Shown here one piece after another: positions 55,832-63,147 of a stretch of DNA of 63,147 nt. The stretch comes from Methylococcales bacterium. Lineage in GTDB: Bacteria > Pseudomonadota > Gammaproteobacteria > Methylococcales > Methylomonadaceae. The notes beneath the pieces are model-generated. The model was not told where the DNA came from and did not search any database. It was given only the letters and a program-made list of their open reading frames with translations. Made by a program: the position numbers and the translations under genes. The stretch is taken from contig JAPLRR010000033.1 in assembly GCA_026399075.1 (NCBI GenBank), positions 1 through 63,147 on the forward strand, written 5' to 3'. Every line of letters begins with the position of its first letter. Position 1 is the first letter of the stretch.

Positions 55832-57757
55832 TTAGTTTTTAGGTAATGCAAATACAGTAAATGCACCACCTTGTTTGGTGAAAGATCCCAAGCTAGCATA
55901 AGCGCCTGTTGCACCTAAGCCTTCTTGTGAAATTTTCATGGCGATTTTTTCCAATTCAGCCTTTTTGACTGGATCTTTTTCAGCCGCCGCTTTCGCTTCT
56001 GCTTCTTCTAATTGTTTGTTGAAGTCAGTTGCGATACCGATACCTGCCCAACCGCCGATACCTGACAATACGCCAACATATTGGGTGCCGTTATAGCTCC
56101 ACGTGTTGACGTTACCAATGATGCCTGATGGGGTTTTGAATTTATACAATTCTTTACCTGTTTTAGCATCAACAGCCTTCAAGTAGCCTTCCAGTGTGCC
56201 GTAGAATACGACGCCGCCAGCAGTTGCCACTGAACCTGACCATACAGAGAATGGCTCGCTGTTAGACCAAGCAATTTTGCCAGTTTTCGCGTCATACGCG
56301 GTAAATTGGCCTAAGTTGCTAGTGCCGTCAGCTTTGCCTGTCAACACGTCTGCGCCAGCTGGCATCATGTCTAAAGTCGCGCCTACATAAGGTTGGCCAG
56401 CGGTGTAAGACACTTCAAACGGTTCGTAATTCATACACAGGTGGTTGCCTGAGATGTAGAACAAGCCTGTTTGTGGCGAGTAAGAAACCGGTTGTTGGTT
56501 TTTGCTGCCTAATGCCGCAGGGCAGATGCCGTCAGATCTGACATCTTCACCGTTTTGTTCGGTACTGTATTTTGAAACAACTTGAGGACGTCCTGTTTTC
56601 ATATCAACATGAGAAGCCCAGTTGACAGATTTGTCGAATTTTTCAGCAACTAACAGTTCGCCAGTTTCACGGTCCAAAGTATAGCCAAAACCGTTACGGT
56701 CGAAATGCACGATGGTTTTATGCATTTTGCCGTTGACTTCTTGGTCAACCAAAACAGTTTCGTTGATGCCGTCAAAGTCCCATTCGTCGTGTGGGGTCAT
56801 TTGGTATACCCATTTGACTTCCCCGGTGTCTGCGTCACGCGCCCATAATGACATGGACCATTTGTTGTCGCCAGGACGTTGTACAGGGTTCCAAGTTGAT
56901 GGGTTGCCTGAGCCGTAGTAAACCAAGTTTAGTTTTGAGTCATAGCTGTACCAGCCCCATGTTGTGCCGCCACCGATTTTCCATTGGTCGCCTTCCCAAG
57001 ATTTAAGGCTAGATTCCGCGCCAACTTTGGCGACTTTGCCGTTTTCCCACGTGGTGGTGCTGTCTGGGTTAATCAGGGTGTCTTTGTCTGGCCCAATGCT
57101 GTAGCCTTTCCATCTTAATTTGCCAGTGTTGATGTCGTAAGCGGCCAAGAAGCCACGTACACCAAACTCACCACCAGAAATACCTGTTAATACGGTGTCT
57201 TTTACCACTAACGGTGCGTTAGTGTTGGTCATGCCCAGTTTAGGGTCGCCGTTTTGTACGCTCCAAACGCGTTTACCGGTTTTAGCGTCTAATGCAGTCA
57301 GAACAGTGTTAGATTGTTGCAAAAAGATTTTGCCGTCGCCGTAAGCCAAGCCACGGTTGACAGTGTCGCAACACATAACAGGGATAGTCACGTCAGCATC
57401 TTGTGTCGGTGTGAATTCCCAGATAACAGATTGAGTTTTTTGGTTGATTGCGTAAACAGTGTTAGGAAATGGGGTGTGGATGAAAATGACATCATCAACA
57501 ACCAGTGGGCCGCCTTCGTGACCACGCAATACACCTGTAGAAAATGACCAAGCAGGTTGCAGATTTTTTACGTTATTAACATTGATTTCATCAAGTGTGC
57601 TGTAACGAGTGCCAGCGTAGTTTCCACCCCAAGTTGCCCAGTTTGCTGGATCTTTGGTTAGGGTTTCAACACCACTGTTAGCAGTTGAAATTGCTGGTGC
57701 AGCTAAGATTGCCGCTACACTTGAAGCAAGTAGCCAACTTTTTAAAGGCTTCTTCAT
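55832..57757 (-). CDS. xoxF: Lanthanide-dependent methanol dehydrogenase XoxF
   Basis: A 641-residue PQQ quinoprotein with a signal peptide (1-27). The catalytic aspartate and the lanthanide-binding aspartate are in DEWDFDG (Asp327 and Asp329); MxaF has alanine at the second position, so this is the XoxF type. The adjacent cysteines of the disulfide ring are Cys129-Cys130. It oxidises methanol in the periplasm and hands electrons to a cytochrome c (XoxG), whose gene is not beside it. The C-terminal part carries about 30 extra charged helical residues ([19 protein letters not shown]) before the last blade. ATG 57757 follows AGGAG; the frame is open to 57790 but without further signal peptide sense. 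Confidence 0.95.
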   Translation of the reverse strand: MKKPLKSWLLASSVAAILAAPAISTANSGVETLTKDPANWATWGGNYAGTRYSTLDEINVNNVKNLQPAWSFSTGVLRGHEGGPLVVDDVIFIHTPFPNTVYAINQKTQSVIWEFTPTQDADVTIPVMCCDTVNRGLAYGDGKIFLQQSNTVLTALDAKTGKRVWSVQNGDPKLGMTNTNAPLVVKDTVLTGISGGEFGVRGFLAAYDINTGKLRWKGYSIGPDKDTLINPDSTTTWENGKVAKVGAESSLKSWEGDQWKIGGGTTWGWYSYDSKLNLVYYGSGNPSTWNPVQRPGDNKWSMSLWARDADTGEVKWVYQMTPHDEWDFDGINETVLVDQEVNGKMHKTIVHFDRNGFGYTLDRETGELLVAEKFDKSVNWASHVDMKTGRPQVVSKYSTEQNGEDVRSDGICPAALGSKNQQPVSYSPQTGLFYISGNHLCMNYEPFEVSYTAGQPYVGATLDMMPAGADVLTGKADGTSNLGQFTAYDAKTGKIAWSNSEPFSVWSGSVATAGGVVFYGTLEGYLKAVDAKTGKELYKFKTPSGIIGNVNTWSYNGTQYVGVLSGIGGWAGIGIATDFNKQLEEAEAKAAAEKDPVKKAELEKIAMKISQEGLGATGAYASLGSFTKQGGAFTVFALPKN

Positions 57758-57987
57758 ATATGTTTCTCCTGGTATCTTGTTACACGACAAAATACTGATT
57801 ATGTATTTGTAAGACTAATATTAGTTTTTTGGGTGATTTTTGACCCCATACAAGCAGGAATTTTTCACGCCAAGTCACTAGATTTAATGATTTTGCCTAA
57901 AAAGTCAACTTTTAATAAAACCAGCCCTAAAAGAACTAGGGAAATAGGCGGCGCTATCCTTTGATTTTAGGCTTCTGTAGCCGATCA

Positions 57988-58779
57988 CTAAATGGCTTCC
58001 CGCTGAAATTCCCCGTTATTCCAGCTTAAAATTTCCCCCGCCGTTTTGCTCCATGCGGCCAGGACAAAACGCTGTGCATTTTTGCCATCTATGACAAAGT
58101 TGTGGACATTCGGCCGATGGGTATGCCCATGTATCAAACGCAAGCAGTTATGTCCACGCATAACCTCAAGCACAGTGTCTTGGTTGACATCCATAATTTC
58201 TTGGGATTTTTTGCGTTTGTGCAAATAGCTGCGGAAACGGTACCAGCGGGCTGCCAACAACCTCAGTAACAGGGGCTTTGACAGTACGGACTGTTGCCAC
58301 GCTAGGCTGTGGGACTTAATCCGGAAAGCTTGATAAGGCAAATCATCGGTACACAGCAAATCACCGTGGGTCAGCAGCGTGGTAACACCCTGCAAATTGA
58401 TGACCGCATAATCCCCAAGCAAGCCAACCCCAGTTTCTGCACAAAATTGTTGGCCCAGCAAAAAATCACGGTTACCGGTTTGAAAAAAAACCCGGGTGCC
58501 GGAATCAGTCAGCTTTTTAAGCGCTTTTCGGATGGTGGGGTTAGGCGGTGATGGGTCATCATCGCCTATCCACGCATCGAAAAGATCCCCCAGAATATAG
58601 ACGGCATCAGCCTTAGGCGCCCTATTGCTTAAAAAATCCAGAAACCGACGGGTGATTTCTGGCTTTTCTAGGGCGATGTGCAGATCGGAGATAAACAGGG
58701 TTTCTTGGTTCAAGGGCGGCTCAACTTTAGTTGGTAGGCTAAGGCGCAACGCTAAGCTTTCGTGGTGCGCCCTACGCAA
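57988..58779 (-). CDS. lpxH: UDP-2,3-diacylglucosamine diphosphatase LpxH
   Basis: A lipid A pathway phosphoesterase that forms lipid X. Metal motifs: SDLHIAL, GDLFDAWIGDDD, GNRDFLLG, HGDLLCTDD and GHTHRP. The frame gives 263 residues, but the first 23 are not LpxH-like and come from a repeat-like stretch (AAGCGGGTTTAG region) between lpxH and the isomerase gene; the family start would be around LNQETLFISDLH, perhaps at TTG 58710. A paralogue (LpxH2-like) is at 6584-7372. Confidence 0.9.
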   Translation of the reverse strand: MRRAHHESLALRLSLPTKVEPPLNQETLFISDLHIALEKPEITRRFLDFLSNRAPKADAVYILGDLFDAWIGDDDPSPPNPTIRKALKKLTDSGTRVFFQTGNRDFLLGQQFCAETGVGLLGDYAVINLQGVTTLLTHGDLLCTDDLPYQAFRIKSHSLAWQQSVLSKPLLLRLLAARWYRFRSYLHKRKKSQEIMDVNQDTVLEVMRGHNCLRLIHGHTHRPNVHNFVIDGKNAQRFVLAAWSKTAGEILSWNNGEFQREAI

Positions 58780-58785
58780 GCGGGT

Positions 58786-59370
58786 TTAGTCAGCGATAAC
58801 TTCCGCTTTTTCAATAACGATGTCAGTTTTAGGCACGTCCTGATGGCCGCCACGATTGCCGGTAGGTTCTTTGGCCAAGGCATCAACCACATCCATGCCT
58901 GAAATCACTTCGCCAAAAACAGCATAACCCCAGCCACTGGCTGATTTGCTGGTGTGGTTTAAAAATCCGTTATCTTTGTAATTGATAAAAAATTGGGCAG
59001 TGGCGGAATGGGGGTCGTTGGTACGGGCCATAGCCAGTGTGCCGCGATTGTTCAGCAGGCCGTTGTCCGCTTCGTTGGCGATGGGTGCATGGACGGTTTT
59101 TTGGTTAAAGCTGGTGTCAAAGCCACCGCCTTGCGCCATAAAGCCGGGGATAATACGGTGAAAAATAGTGCCGTTATAAAAGCCCTCATTCACATAAGTT
59201 AAAAAATTTGCTGATGATACCGGTGCTTTTTCGGTGTTTAATTGAATGACAAATTCACCGTGGTTGGTGGTGACTTTAACTTTTGTGTGCTTGTCTGACA
59301 TTGTTTTTTCCGTTGCAAAAGAGAGTGTTGAGGTAAGAATTAGCATCATTAACAGTGCTGGTGTACGCAT
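58786..59370 (-). CDS. Periplasmic peptidyl-prolyl isomerase (cyclophilin)
   Basis: A 194-residue cyclophilin with signal peptide (1-19, ending SFA). Active-site segments are [14 protein letters not shown] and the stretch [17 protein letters not shown]. It speeds prolyl-bond turnover of exported proteins. It sits 6 bp upstream of lpxH on the same strand, a pairing also seen elsewhere (ppiB-lpxH). Confidence 0.93.
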   Translation of the reverse strand: MRTPALLMMLILTSTLSFATEKTMSDKHTKVKVTTNHGEFVIQLNTEKAPVSSANFLTYVNEGFYNGTIFHRIIPGFMAQGGGFDTSFNQKTVHAPIANEADNGLLNNRGTLAMARTNDPHSATAQFFINYKDNGFLNHTSKSASGWGYAVFGEVISGMDVVDALAKEPTGNRGGHQDVPKTDIVIEKAEVIAD

Positions 59371-59536
59371 GGGTCATTCCTTAGTGGTGATGCAAAAAAT
59401 AGATTCTATGTGTTTTTATCTTGAAAGAGAAGTGGCCACTTGGTAAATTGTACCGTTTTGTTACCAGTAAGCCCACCCTTGCGAAGCCATCGGCATTGGC
59501 CGAACGGATAATCCCACCGGTCTTAAGTTAAAAACT

Positions 59537-60931
59537 ATGTTAAAAATTTATAATACCCTGACCCGAAAAAAAGAAGTTTTTACGCCCCGGATAGCAGGAA
59601 AAGTCGGCATGTATGTCTGCGGCATGACAGTTTATGACTATTGCCATATCGGCCATGCACGGGTAATGGTGGTGTTCGATACCGTATCGCGCTATTTTCG
59701 GCATTCAGGATACGATTTGACCTATGTGCGCAATATCACCGACATTGATGACAAAATTATTCAGCGCGCGAACGAAAATGGCGAGGACTTTACCGCCCTA
59801 ACCGAACGCTTTATTACCGCCATGCACGAAGATGAGCGTGCCCTATCGGTACTGCCAGTTGATATTGAACCGCGCGCCACCCAATCTATCCCGGCCATTA
59901 TTGCGATGATTGAAACCCTGATTGCCAATGGTTTGGCTTACGTCGGTGGCAATGGCGATGTGTTTTATGCAGTCAGCAAATTTGACCATTACGGGCAATT
60001 GTCCGGCAAGAATTTGGATGATTTGCAGGCGGGGGAGCGAGTGGACGTGGATTTGGCCAAACATAACCCACTCGATTTTGTGTTGTGGAAAATGGCCAAA
60101 CCCGATGAGCCAGCGTGGCCGTCACCCTGGGGTTTGGGCCGCCCGGGCTGGCATATCGAATGTTCGGCCATGTCTACGTGTTGCTTGGGTAACCATTTTG
60201 ACATTCATGGCGGCGGTATGGATTTACAATTTCCGCACCATGAAAATGAAATCGCCCAGTCAGAAGGCGCAACCGGTGAAAAATTTGTCAACCTGTGGAT
60301 GCACAATGGTTTTGTCCGGGTTAACGAAGAAAAAATGTCCAAGTCGCTGGGCAACTTTTTTACTGTCCGCGAAGTGCTGAAAGAATATCGCCCTGAAATC
60401 ATCCGCTTTTTTATTTTAACCAGCCATTACCGTAGCCCCTTAAATTATTCCGACGAGCAATTGAACGAAGCCGGGGTTGCCTTAACAAGGCTGTATACCG
60501 CTTTGCGCGGCTGTGGTAACGCCGATGCCGTTATTGATGCCGAATACAAAGCCCGCTTCGAACAGGCGATGGACGATGATTTTAATACCCCGGTGGCCGT
60601 GTCGGTTTTGTTTGATTTGGCAAGAGAGCTAAATAAAGCTAAAGAAGCCGCTTCAGAAAATGGCCCTGTACCTGTATTAGCCAACACCCTCATTTATCTG
60701 GGCGGCTTGCTGGGTTTATTGCAAGATGAGCCCGATGCCTTCCTTAAAGGCGGCCAAGTGGATGGTTTGGGTCTTAGTGATGACGCGATTGAACAGCAAA
60801 TCGCAGAACGTATTGCCGCCAAACAGGCCAAAAATTGGGCGTTGGCTGATCAAATCCGTGATAATTTAAAACAGCAAGGTGTCATCCTGGAAGATGCACC
60901 GAATGGTACAACCAGCTGGCGGCGTGAATAG
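59537..60931 (+). CDS. cysS: Cysteine-tRNA ligase
   Basis: A 464-residue class I synthetase. Zinc and ATP-site residues: Cys28, HIGH at 37-40 and KMSKS at 266-270; [15 protein letters not shown] is another mark. It charges tRNA-Cys. The pairing ppiB-lpxH divergent from cysS is a known gammaproteobacterial neighbourhood. Confidence 0.97.
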   Translation: MLKIYNTLTRKKEVFTPRIAGKVGMYVCGMTVYDYCHIGHARVMVVFDTVSRYFRHSGYDLTYVRNITDIDDKIIQRANENGEDFTALTERFITAMHEDERALSVLPVDIEPRATQSIPAIIAMIETLIANGLAYVGGNGDVFYAVSKFDHYGQLSGKNLDDLQAGERVDVDLAKHNPLDFVLWKMAKPDEPAWPSPWGLGRPGWHIECSAMSTCCLGNHFDIHGGGMDLQFPHHENEIAQSEGATGEKFVNLWMHNGFVRVNEEKMSKSLGNFFTVREVLKEYRPEIIRFFILTSHYRSPLNYSDEQLNEAGVALTRLYTALRGCGNADAVIDAEYKARFEQAMDDDFNTPVAVSVLFDLARELNKAKEAASENGPVPVLANTLIYLGGLLGLLQDEPDAFLKGGQVDGLGLSDDAIEQQIAERIAAKQAKNWALADQIRDNLKQQGVILEDAPNGTTSWRRE

Positions 60932-60954
60932 CCGTGTCCATCCTGTATCTACAA

Positions 60955-60980
60955 GTCGGGTTAGCATAGCGTAACCCGAC
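60955..60980. repeat. REP-like hairpin between cysS and fchA
   Basis: GTCGGGTTA (60955-60963) and TAACCCGAC (60972-60980) pair perfectly around an eight-base loop. There is no T-run. It is a common short intergenic palindrome type and could also stabilise or end the cysS message. Confidence 0.55.
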
Positions 60981-60990
60981 CTAGTGAAAT

Positions 60991-61647
60991 ATGCCCACCC
61001 CACAAACAGTACCCAAAATGAGCGAAATTAAAGACCAACCCATCCAATTATTTCTCGACCAACTGGCCAGCAAATCGGCCACCCCGGGCGGCGGTAGTGT
61101 CGCCGCACTGATGGGTGCGCAATCTGCCGCATTGGTTAGCATGGTGTGTAACCTCACCATAGGCAAACCCAAATACAGTGAAGTCGAAGCAAAAATGCAG
61201 GACTTGTTGCAACAATCCGAAGCCTTGCGTGAACAACTGACCGGCTTGATTAAAGCCGATGTGGAGGTTTTTGACCGCTTAATGGCAGCCTATGGATTGC
61301 CCAAAGAAAGCGACGAAGACAAAGCCGCCCGCTCTGAGGCCATCCAAACGGTCTTAAAGGCCGCTACCGAAGTGCCTATGGATTGCGCCCGTGCTTGTGC
61401 ACAAGCCATAACCTTAAGCCGCAGCGCGGCAGATTTAGGCTATTTGGGGGTAATCAGCGATGCCGGGGCGGCGGTTATGGCCGCTTATGCGGGGTTAAAA
61501 TGTGCGGCCCTGAATGTGTACATAAACACCAACAGCCTAAAAGACAGGGCATTTGCAGACGATAAGCAGCTTGAATTGGCGGCCATTTTGCAGGGTGTCG
61601 ATGTGGCAGTAGAAGACATCTACCAACTCGTTAAAACAAAATTGTAA
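60991..61647 (+). CDS. fchA: Methenyl-tetrahydrofolate cyclohydrolase FchA
   Basis: A 218-residue helical protein of the FTCD-C/FchA family, recognised from SKSATPGGGSVAALMGAQSA (residues 28-47) and DAGAAVMAAYAGLKCAALNV. It converts methenyl- to formyl-tetrahydrofolate, a step in one-carbon metabolism that fits a methylotroph. Two starts are possible: ATG 60991 and ATG 61018 (MSEIKDQ); the shorter form also covers the whole domain. Confidence 0.88.
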   Translation: MPTPQTVPKMSEIKDQPIQLFLDQLASKSATPGGGSVAALMGAQSAALVSMVCNLTIGKPKYSEVEAKMQDLLQQSEALREQLTGLIKADVEVFDRLMAAYGLPKESDEDKAARSEAIQTVLKAATEVPMDCARACAQAITLSRSAADLGYLGVISDAGAAVMAAYAGLKCAALNVYINTNSLKDRAFADDKQLELAAILQGVDVAVEDIYQLVKTKL

Positions 61648-61664
61648 GTAATTTAAAAAAACAA

Positions 61665-61693
61665 TTGACGATACCATAATGTACCTTCATAAT
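61665..61693 (+). promoter_or_regulatory. Promoter of the tRNA cluster
   Basis: TTGACG (61665-61670), a 17-bp spacer and CATAAT (61688-61693), about 55 bp before the first tRNA. It is close to sigma70 consensus and correctly placed for the Pro-Arg-His operon. Confidence 0.7.
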
Positions 61694-61747
61694 AGTCAGC
61701 TCTTCAAGAGTGGTTATATTTAACCTATCATCATTAGAGAAGACAAT

Positions 61748-61824
61748 CGGGGTGTAGCGCAGTTTGGTAGCGCGCCTGCTTTGGGAGCAGGATGTCGGGG
61801 GTTCGAATCCCTCCACCCCGACCA
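61748..61824 (+). tRNA. tRNA-Pro (anticodon TGG)
   Basis: The acceptor stem CGGGGTG/CACCCCG pairs perfectly and the CCA end is encoded (61822-61824). The anticodon loop TTTGGGA gives TGG at 61782-61784. It reads all CCN codons when modified. Confidence 0.97.
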
Positions 61825-61829
61825 GTTTT

Positions 61830-61906
61830 GCGCTTGTAGCTCAACCGGATAGAGCACCGGCCTTCTAAGCCGGGGGTCGCAGGTTCGAGTCCTGCCAAGC
61901 GTACCA
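61830..61906 (+). tRNA. tRNA-Arg (anticodon TCT)
   Basis: Acceptor stem GCGCTTG/CAAGCGT (one G-T pair at the end), encoded CCA, anticodon loop CTTCTAA with TCT at 61864-61866. It reads AGA and AGG. It lies five bases after tRNA-Pro. Confidence 0.97.
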
Positions 61907-61929
61907 TTTCAAAAAATATTACCGATATT

Positions 61930-62006
61930 GGTGAGCGTAGCTCAGTTGGTAGAGTCCCGGATTGTGATTCCGGTTGTCGCGGGTTCGAGCCCCGTCGTTC
62001 ACCCCA
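61930..62006 (+). tRNA. tRNA-His (anticodon GTG)
   Basis: Acceptor GTGAGCG/CGTTCAC with encoded CCA and an extra G at 61930 opposite C62003, the G-1 identity element of histidine tRNA. The anticodon loop TTGTGAT gives GTG at 61964-61966. Confidence 0.97.
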
Positions 62007-62234
62007 TCAAGTCAGCAAAACCTCTTTTAATGACATGCGCACAAGTGCGTTTGCCCATTCCGCTAGCCTAATTTCAAAATCCACCTGTAAATTTCTGCTA
62101 TGGCAACTTGCTGCGTAAGACTTTTTTACGTCACAAAGTTTTCGCCGCTCACCACTGTCACCGACAAATCTTGCCCCCCCTTCGCCTTCAAATTCAGTAA
62201 ATGCCGTTTGTAATTCCTTGCCATAATTGCTAAA
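62007..62234 (-). other. Possible coding remnant after the tRNA cluster
   Basis: A minus-strand frame is open over 81 codons, but its ATG lies inside palindromic element copy 3 (62252), and the encoded sequence matches no family I know. It could be a decayed gene fragment. I do not call it a gene. Confidence 0.25.
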
Positions 62235-62350
62235 GCCGGGTAGGGTGCGCATCGCGCACCTTTAACCTTCGATAGGGAACAGGTTCAATAGATGCCACAA
62301 TCTGCACTGGTTAGCTCTTGTTTTCCGCTGGCGGGTCAACGGGATTCATT
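62235..62350. repeat. REPIN/MITE-like palindromic element, copy 3 (right end lost)
   Basis: Starts GCCGGGTAGGGTGCGCATC with the full left hairpin and follows the family core, but diverges after the GCGGGTCAACGGG segment (about 62345) and has no right arm. Copy 4 follows within 30 bases, so the pair may come from a tandem insertion followed by deletion. Confidence 0.7.
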
Positions 62351-62378
62351 TCGTTCCCAAACTCCAGAGACTGTCAAA

Positions 62379-62531
62379 GCCGGGTAGGGCACGCATCGCG
62401 CACCTTTAACCCTCGATAGGGAACAGGTTCAAAAGATGCCACAATCTGCATAGCTGGTTCTTGTTTTCCGCTTGCGGGTCAACGGGTTTACCAACCACGA
62501 TTAATGGTGCGCGATGCGCACCCTACCCGGC
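62379..62531. repeat. REPIN/MITE-like palindromic element, copy 4 (most complete)
   Basis: Left end 62379-62404 and right end 62506-62531 are 26-bp inverted repeats differing at two positions. Each arm is itself a short hairpin (GGTGCGC..GCGCACC type), so the element is two palindromes facing each other around a 100-bp core. This is the REPIN layout, usually mobilised in trans by a RAYT transposase, which is not in this window. Confidence 0.85.
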
Positions 62532-62618
62532 TTGAAGAGATGTTGAAAAACTTTTGCACATACTATTTATGTGGGCGTTGGTTAGGGGGAGCCACGGATT
62601 ATGCCGAGGTTAGGGCCG

Positions 62619-62990
62619 CTAATCGCCACTTATCACATCCACTTGTAAATGGCTGCGGGCAATACAGTCAGCATAGCTGGCATCGTGGTTTGGTGTAGCT
62701 GAGGCAGCTTGCAGACATGCGCGTGATGTCGCCAAATATTCAGTCACATCAACCCGCGCCACAGGCCGCCCAACGAGCTGCATACACATGGCAAAGGCAT
62801 CGCCGTCGGTACCCATAGGAATATCAACAGTCCCCACGGTTTTATCTATAAACACTTTTTCTTTGTGTTGGGTTGATTGGTTGCAATTAAACGCATCTGC
62901 AAAATACCCTTGATGTGTGCCTGGCAAGCTGCCATAACTGCACGCAGACATTAAAAAGGCATACAAGCCCAATATCGTCAATTTGATCAT
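62619..62990 (-). CDS. Small cysteine-rich lipoprotein, hypothetical
   Basis: A 123-residue protein with a lipoprotein signal (MIKLTILGLYAFLMSAC, Cys17 lipidated). The mature part has four or five more cysteines and no family match I know. The frame is open to 63047 into the terminal repeat; ATG 62988-62990 with GGAG upstream gives the signal peptide directly at the start. Like the lipoprotein at 282-866, it begins just inside a copy of the terminal repeat, which may therefore carry its promoter. Confidence 0.75.
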   Translation of the reverse strand: MIKLTILGLYAFLMSACSYGSLPGTHQGYFADAFNCNQSTQHKEKVFIDKTVGTVDIPMGTDGDAFAMCMQLVGRPVARVDVTEYLATSRACLQAASATPNHDASYADCIARSHLQVDVISGD

Positions 62991-63011
62991 GATTACGCTC
63001 CGATGGGGGGG

Positions 63012-63147
63012 CTTACACGTGTAGGTTTTTTCACTCCGCGCACCCAACCGCAGTAACCCAAGCCGCCTGATTGATTCCCGGTAAGCTAGGCCACGCCTCC
63101 GGTCGGCCAGGTTTGACAGGGAGCAGTTGATGGTTAAGCAAAGCCGC
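63012..63147 (-). repeat. Right copy of 136-bp terminal inverted repeat
   Basis: Exact reverse complement of 2-137. See the left copy. The repeat ends inward at CTTACACGTGTAGG, after which the two flanks differ completely. Confidence 0.9.

Noticed and set aside
61748..62006. tRNA cluster as an integration site
   Set aside because: All three tRNAs are intact, and I found no duplicated 3' tRNA end or integrase in the window.
62007..62252. An 81-codon minus-strand frame after the tRNA-His gene
   Set aside because: Its start codon is inside a palindromic element and the protein matches nothing I know; at most a decayed fragment.

Overview
The window looks like a stretch of the chromosome of a gammaproteobacterial methanotroph (order Methylococcales). 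The evidence is a XoxF-type lanthanide methanol dehydrogenase, a hopanoid-transport RND protein (HpnN), a methenyl-tetrahydrofolate cyclohydrolase (FchA), a gammaproteobacterial dcw cluster headed by mraZ, a type A RNase P RNA and lipid A/lysophospholipid genes (LpxH, LplT). Species cannot be fixed from sequence alone. The first and last 136 bases are perfect reverse complements, so the window probably is a contig that ends at two copies of a genomic repeat.

Layout. 1-4700 is an accessory, repeat-rich region: a lipoprotein whose stop codon lies inside a palindromic mobile repeat, three tandem copies of a small DUF1640 gene (one internally deleted), a BrnT-type toxin with a helix-turn-helix antitoxin nested between two of these copies, and an M23 peptidase. 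4700-18100 is mostly housekeeping: Nudix hydrolase, lplT, two-metal phosphoesterase (LpxH2-like), dtd, an orphan ParA, prfB with its programmed +1 frameshift, a RelB/YafQ toxin-antitoxin pair wedged between prfB and lysS, gloB, a DUF29 gene, and a sodium-pumping oxaloacetate decarboxylase operon (oadGAB). Then come rnpB and the dcw cluster (19052-36664): mraZ-rsmH-ftsL-ftsI-murE-murF-mraY-murD-ftsW-murG-murC-[murB-ddl fusion]-ftsQ-ftsA-ftsZ. A clear sigma70-type promoter and four AAAGTGG-like direct repeats spaced about 11 bp precede mraZ and look like the MraZ operator.

Downstream of ftsZ, where lpxC is often found, sits a 1235-residue flavoprotein that joins a GltD/NfnL-like half to a PyrK/NfnS-like [2Fe-2S] half. 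It is followed by an unusual six-gene cluster (41427-48057): polysaccharide deacetylase, membrane acyltransferase, MaoC-MaoC-SDR fusion, AAC(3)-family N-acyltransferase, acyl carrier protein and FkbH-like HAD-IIIC protein. Read together these look like an acyl-carrier-protein pathway that makes an unusual (possibly glyceryl or hydroxyacyl) group and attaches it to an amino sugar. This is the best candidate here for an undescribed system.

The last third holds ychJ, a CNNM/CorC-type membrane protein, apbE-hpnN, an orphan RND adaptor, xoxF with a strong terminator, lpxH-ppi, cysS, fchA, a tRNA cluster (Pro-Arg-His) with its promoter, two more copies of the palindromic repeat and a second small lipoprotein next to the right-hand terminal repeat.
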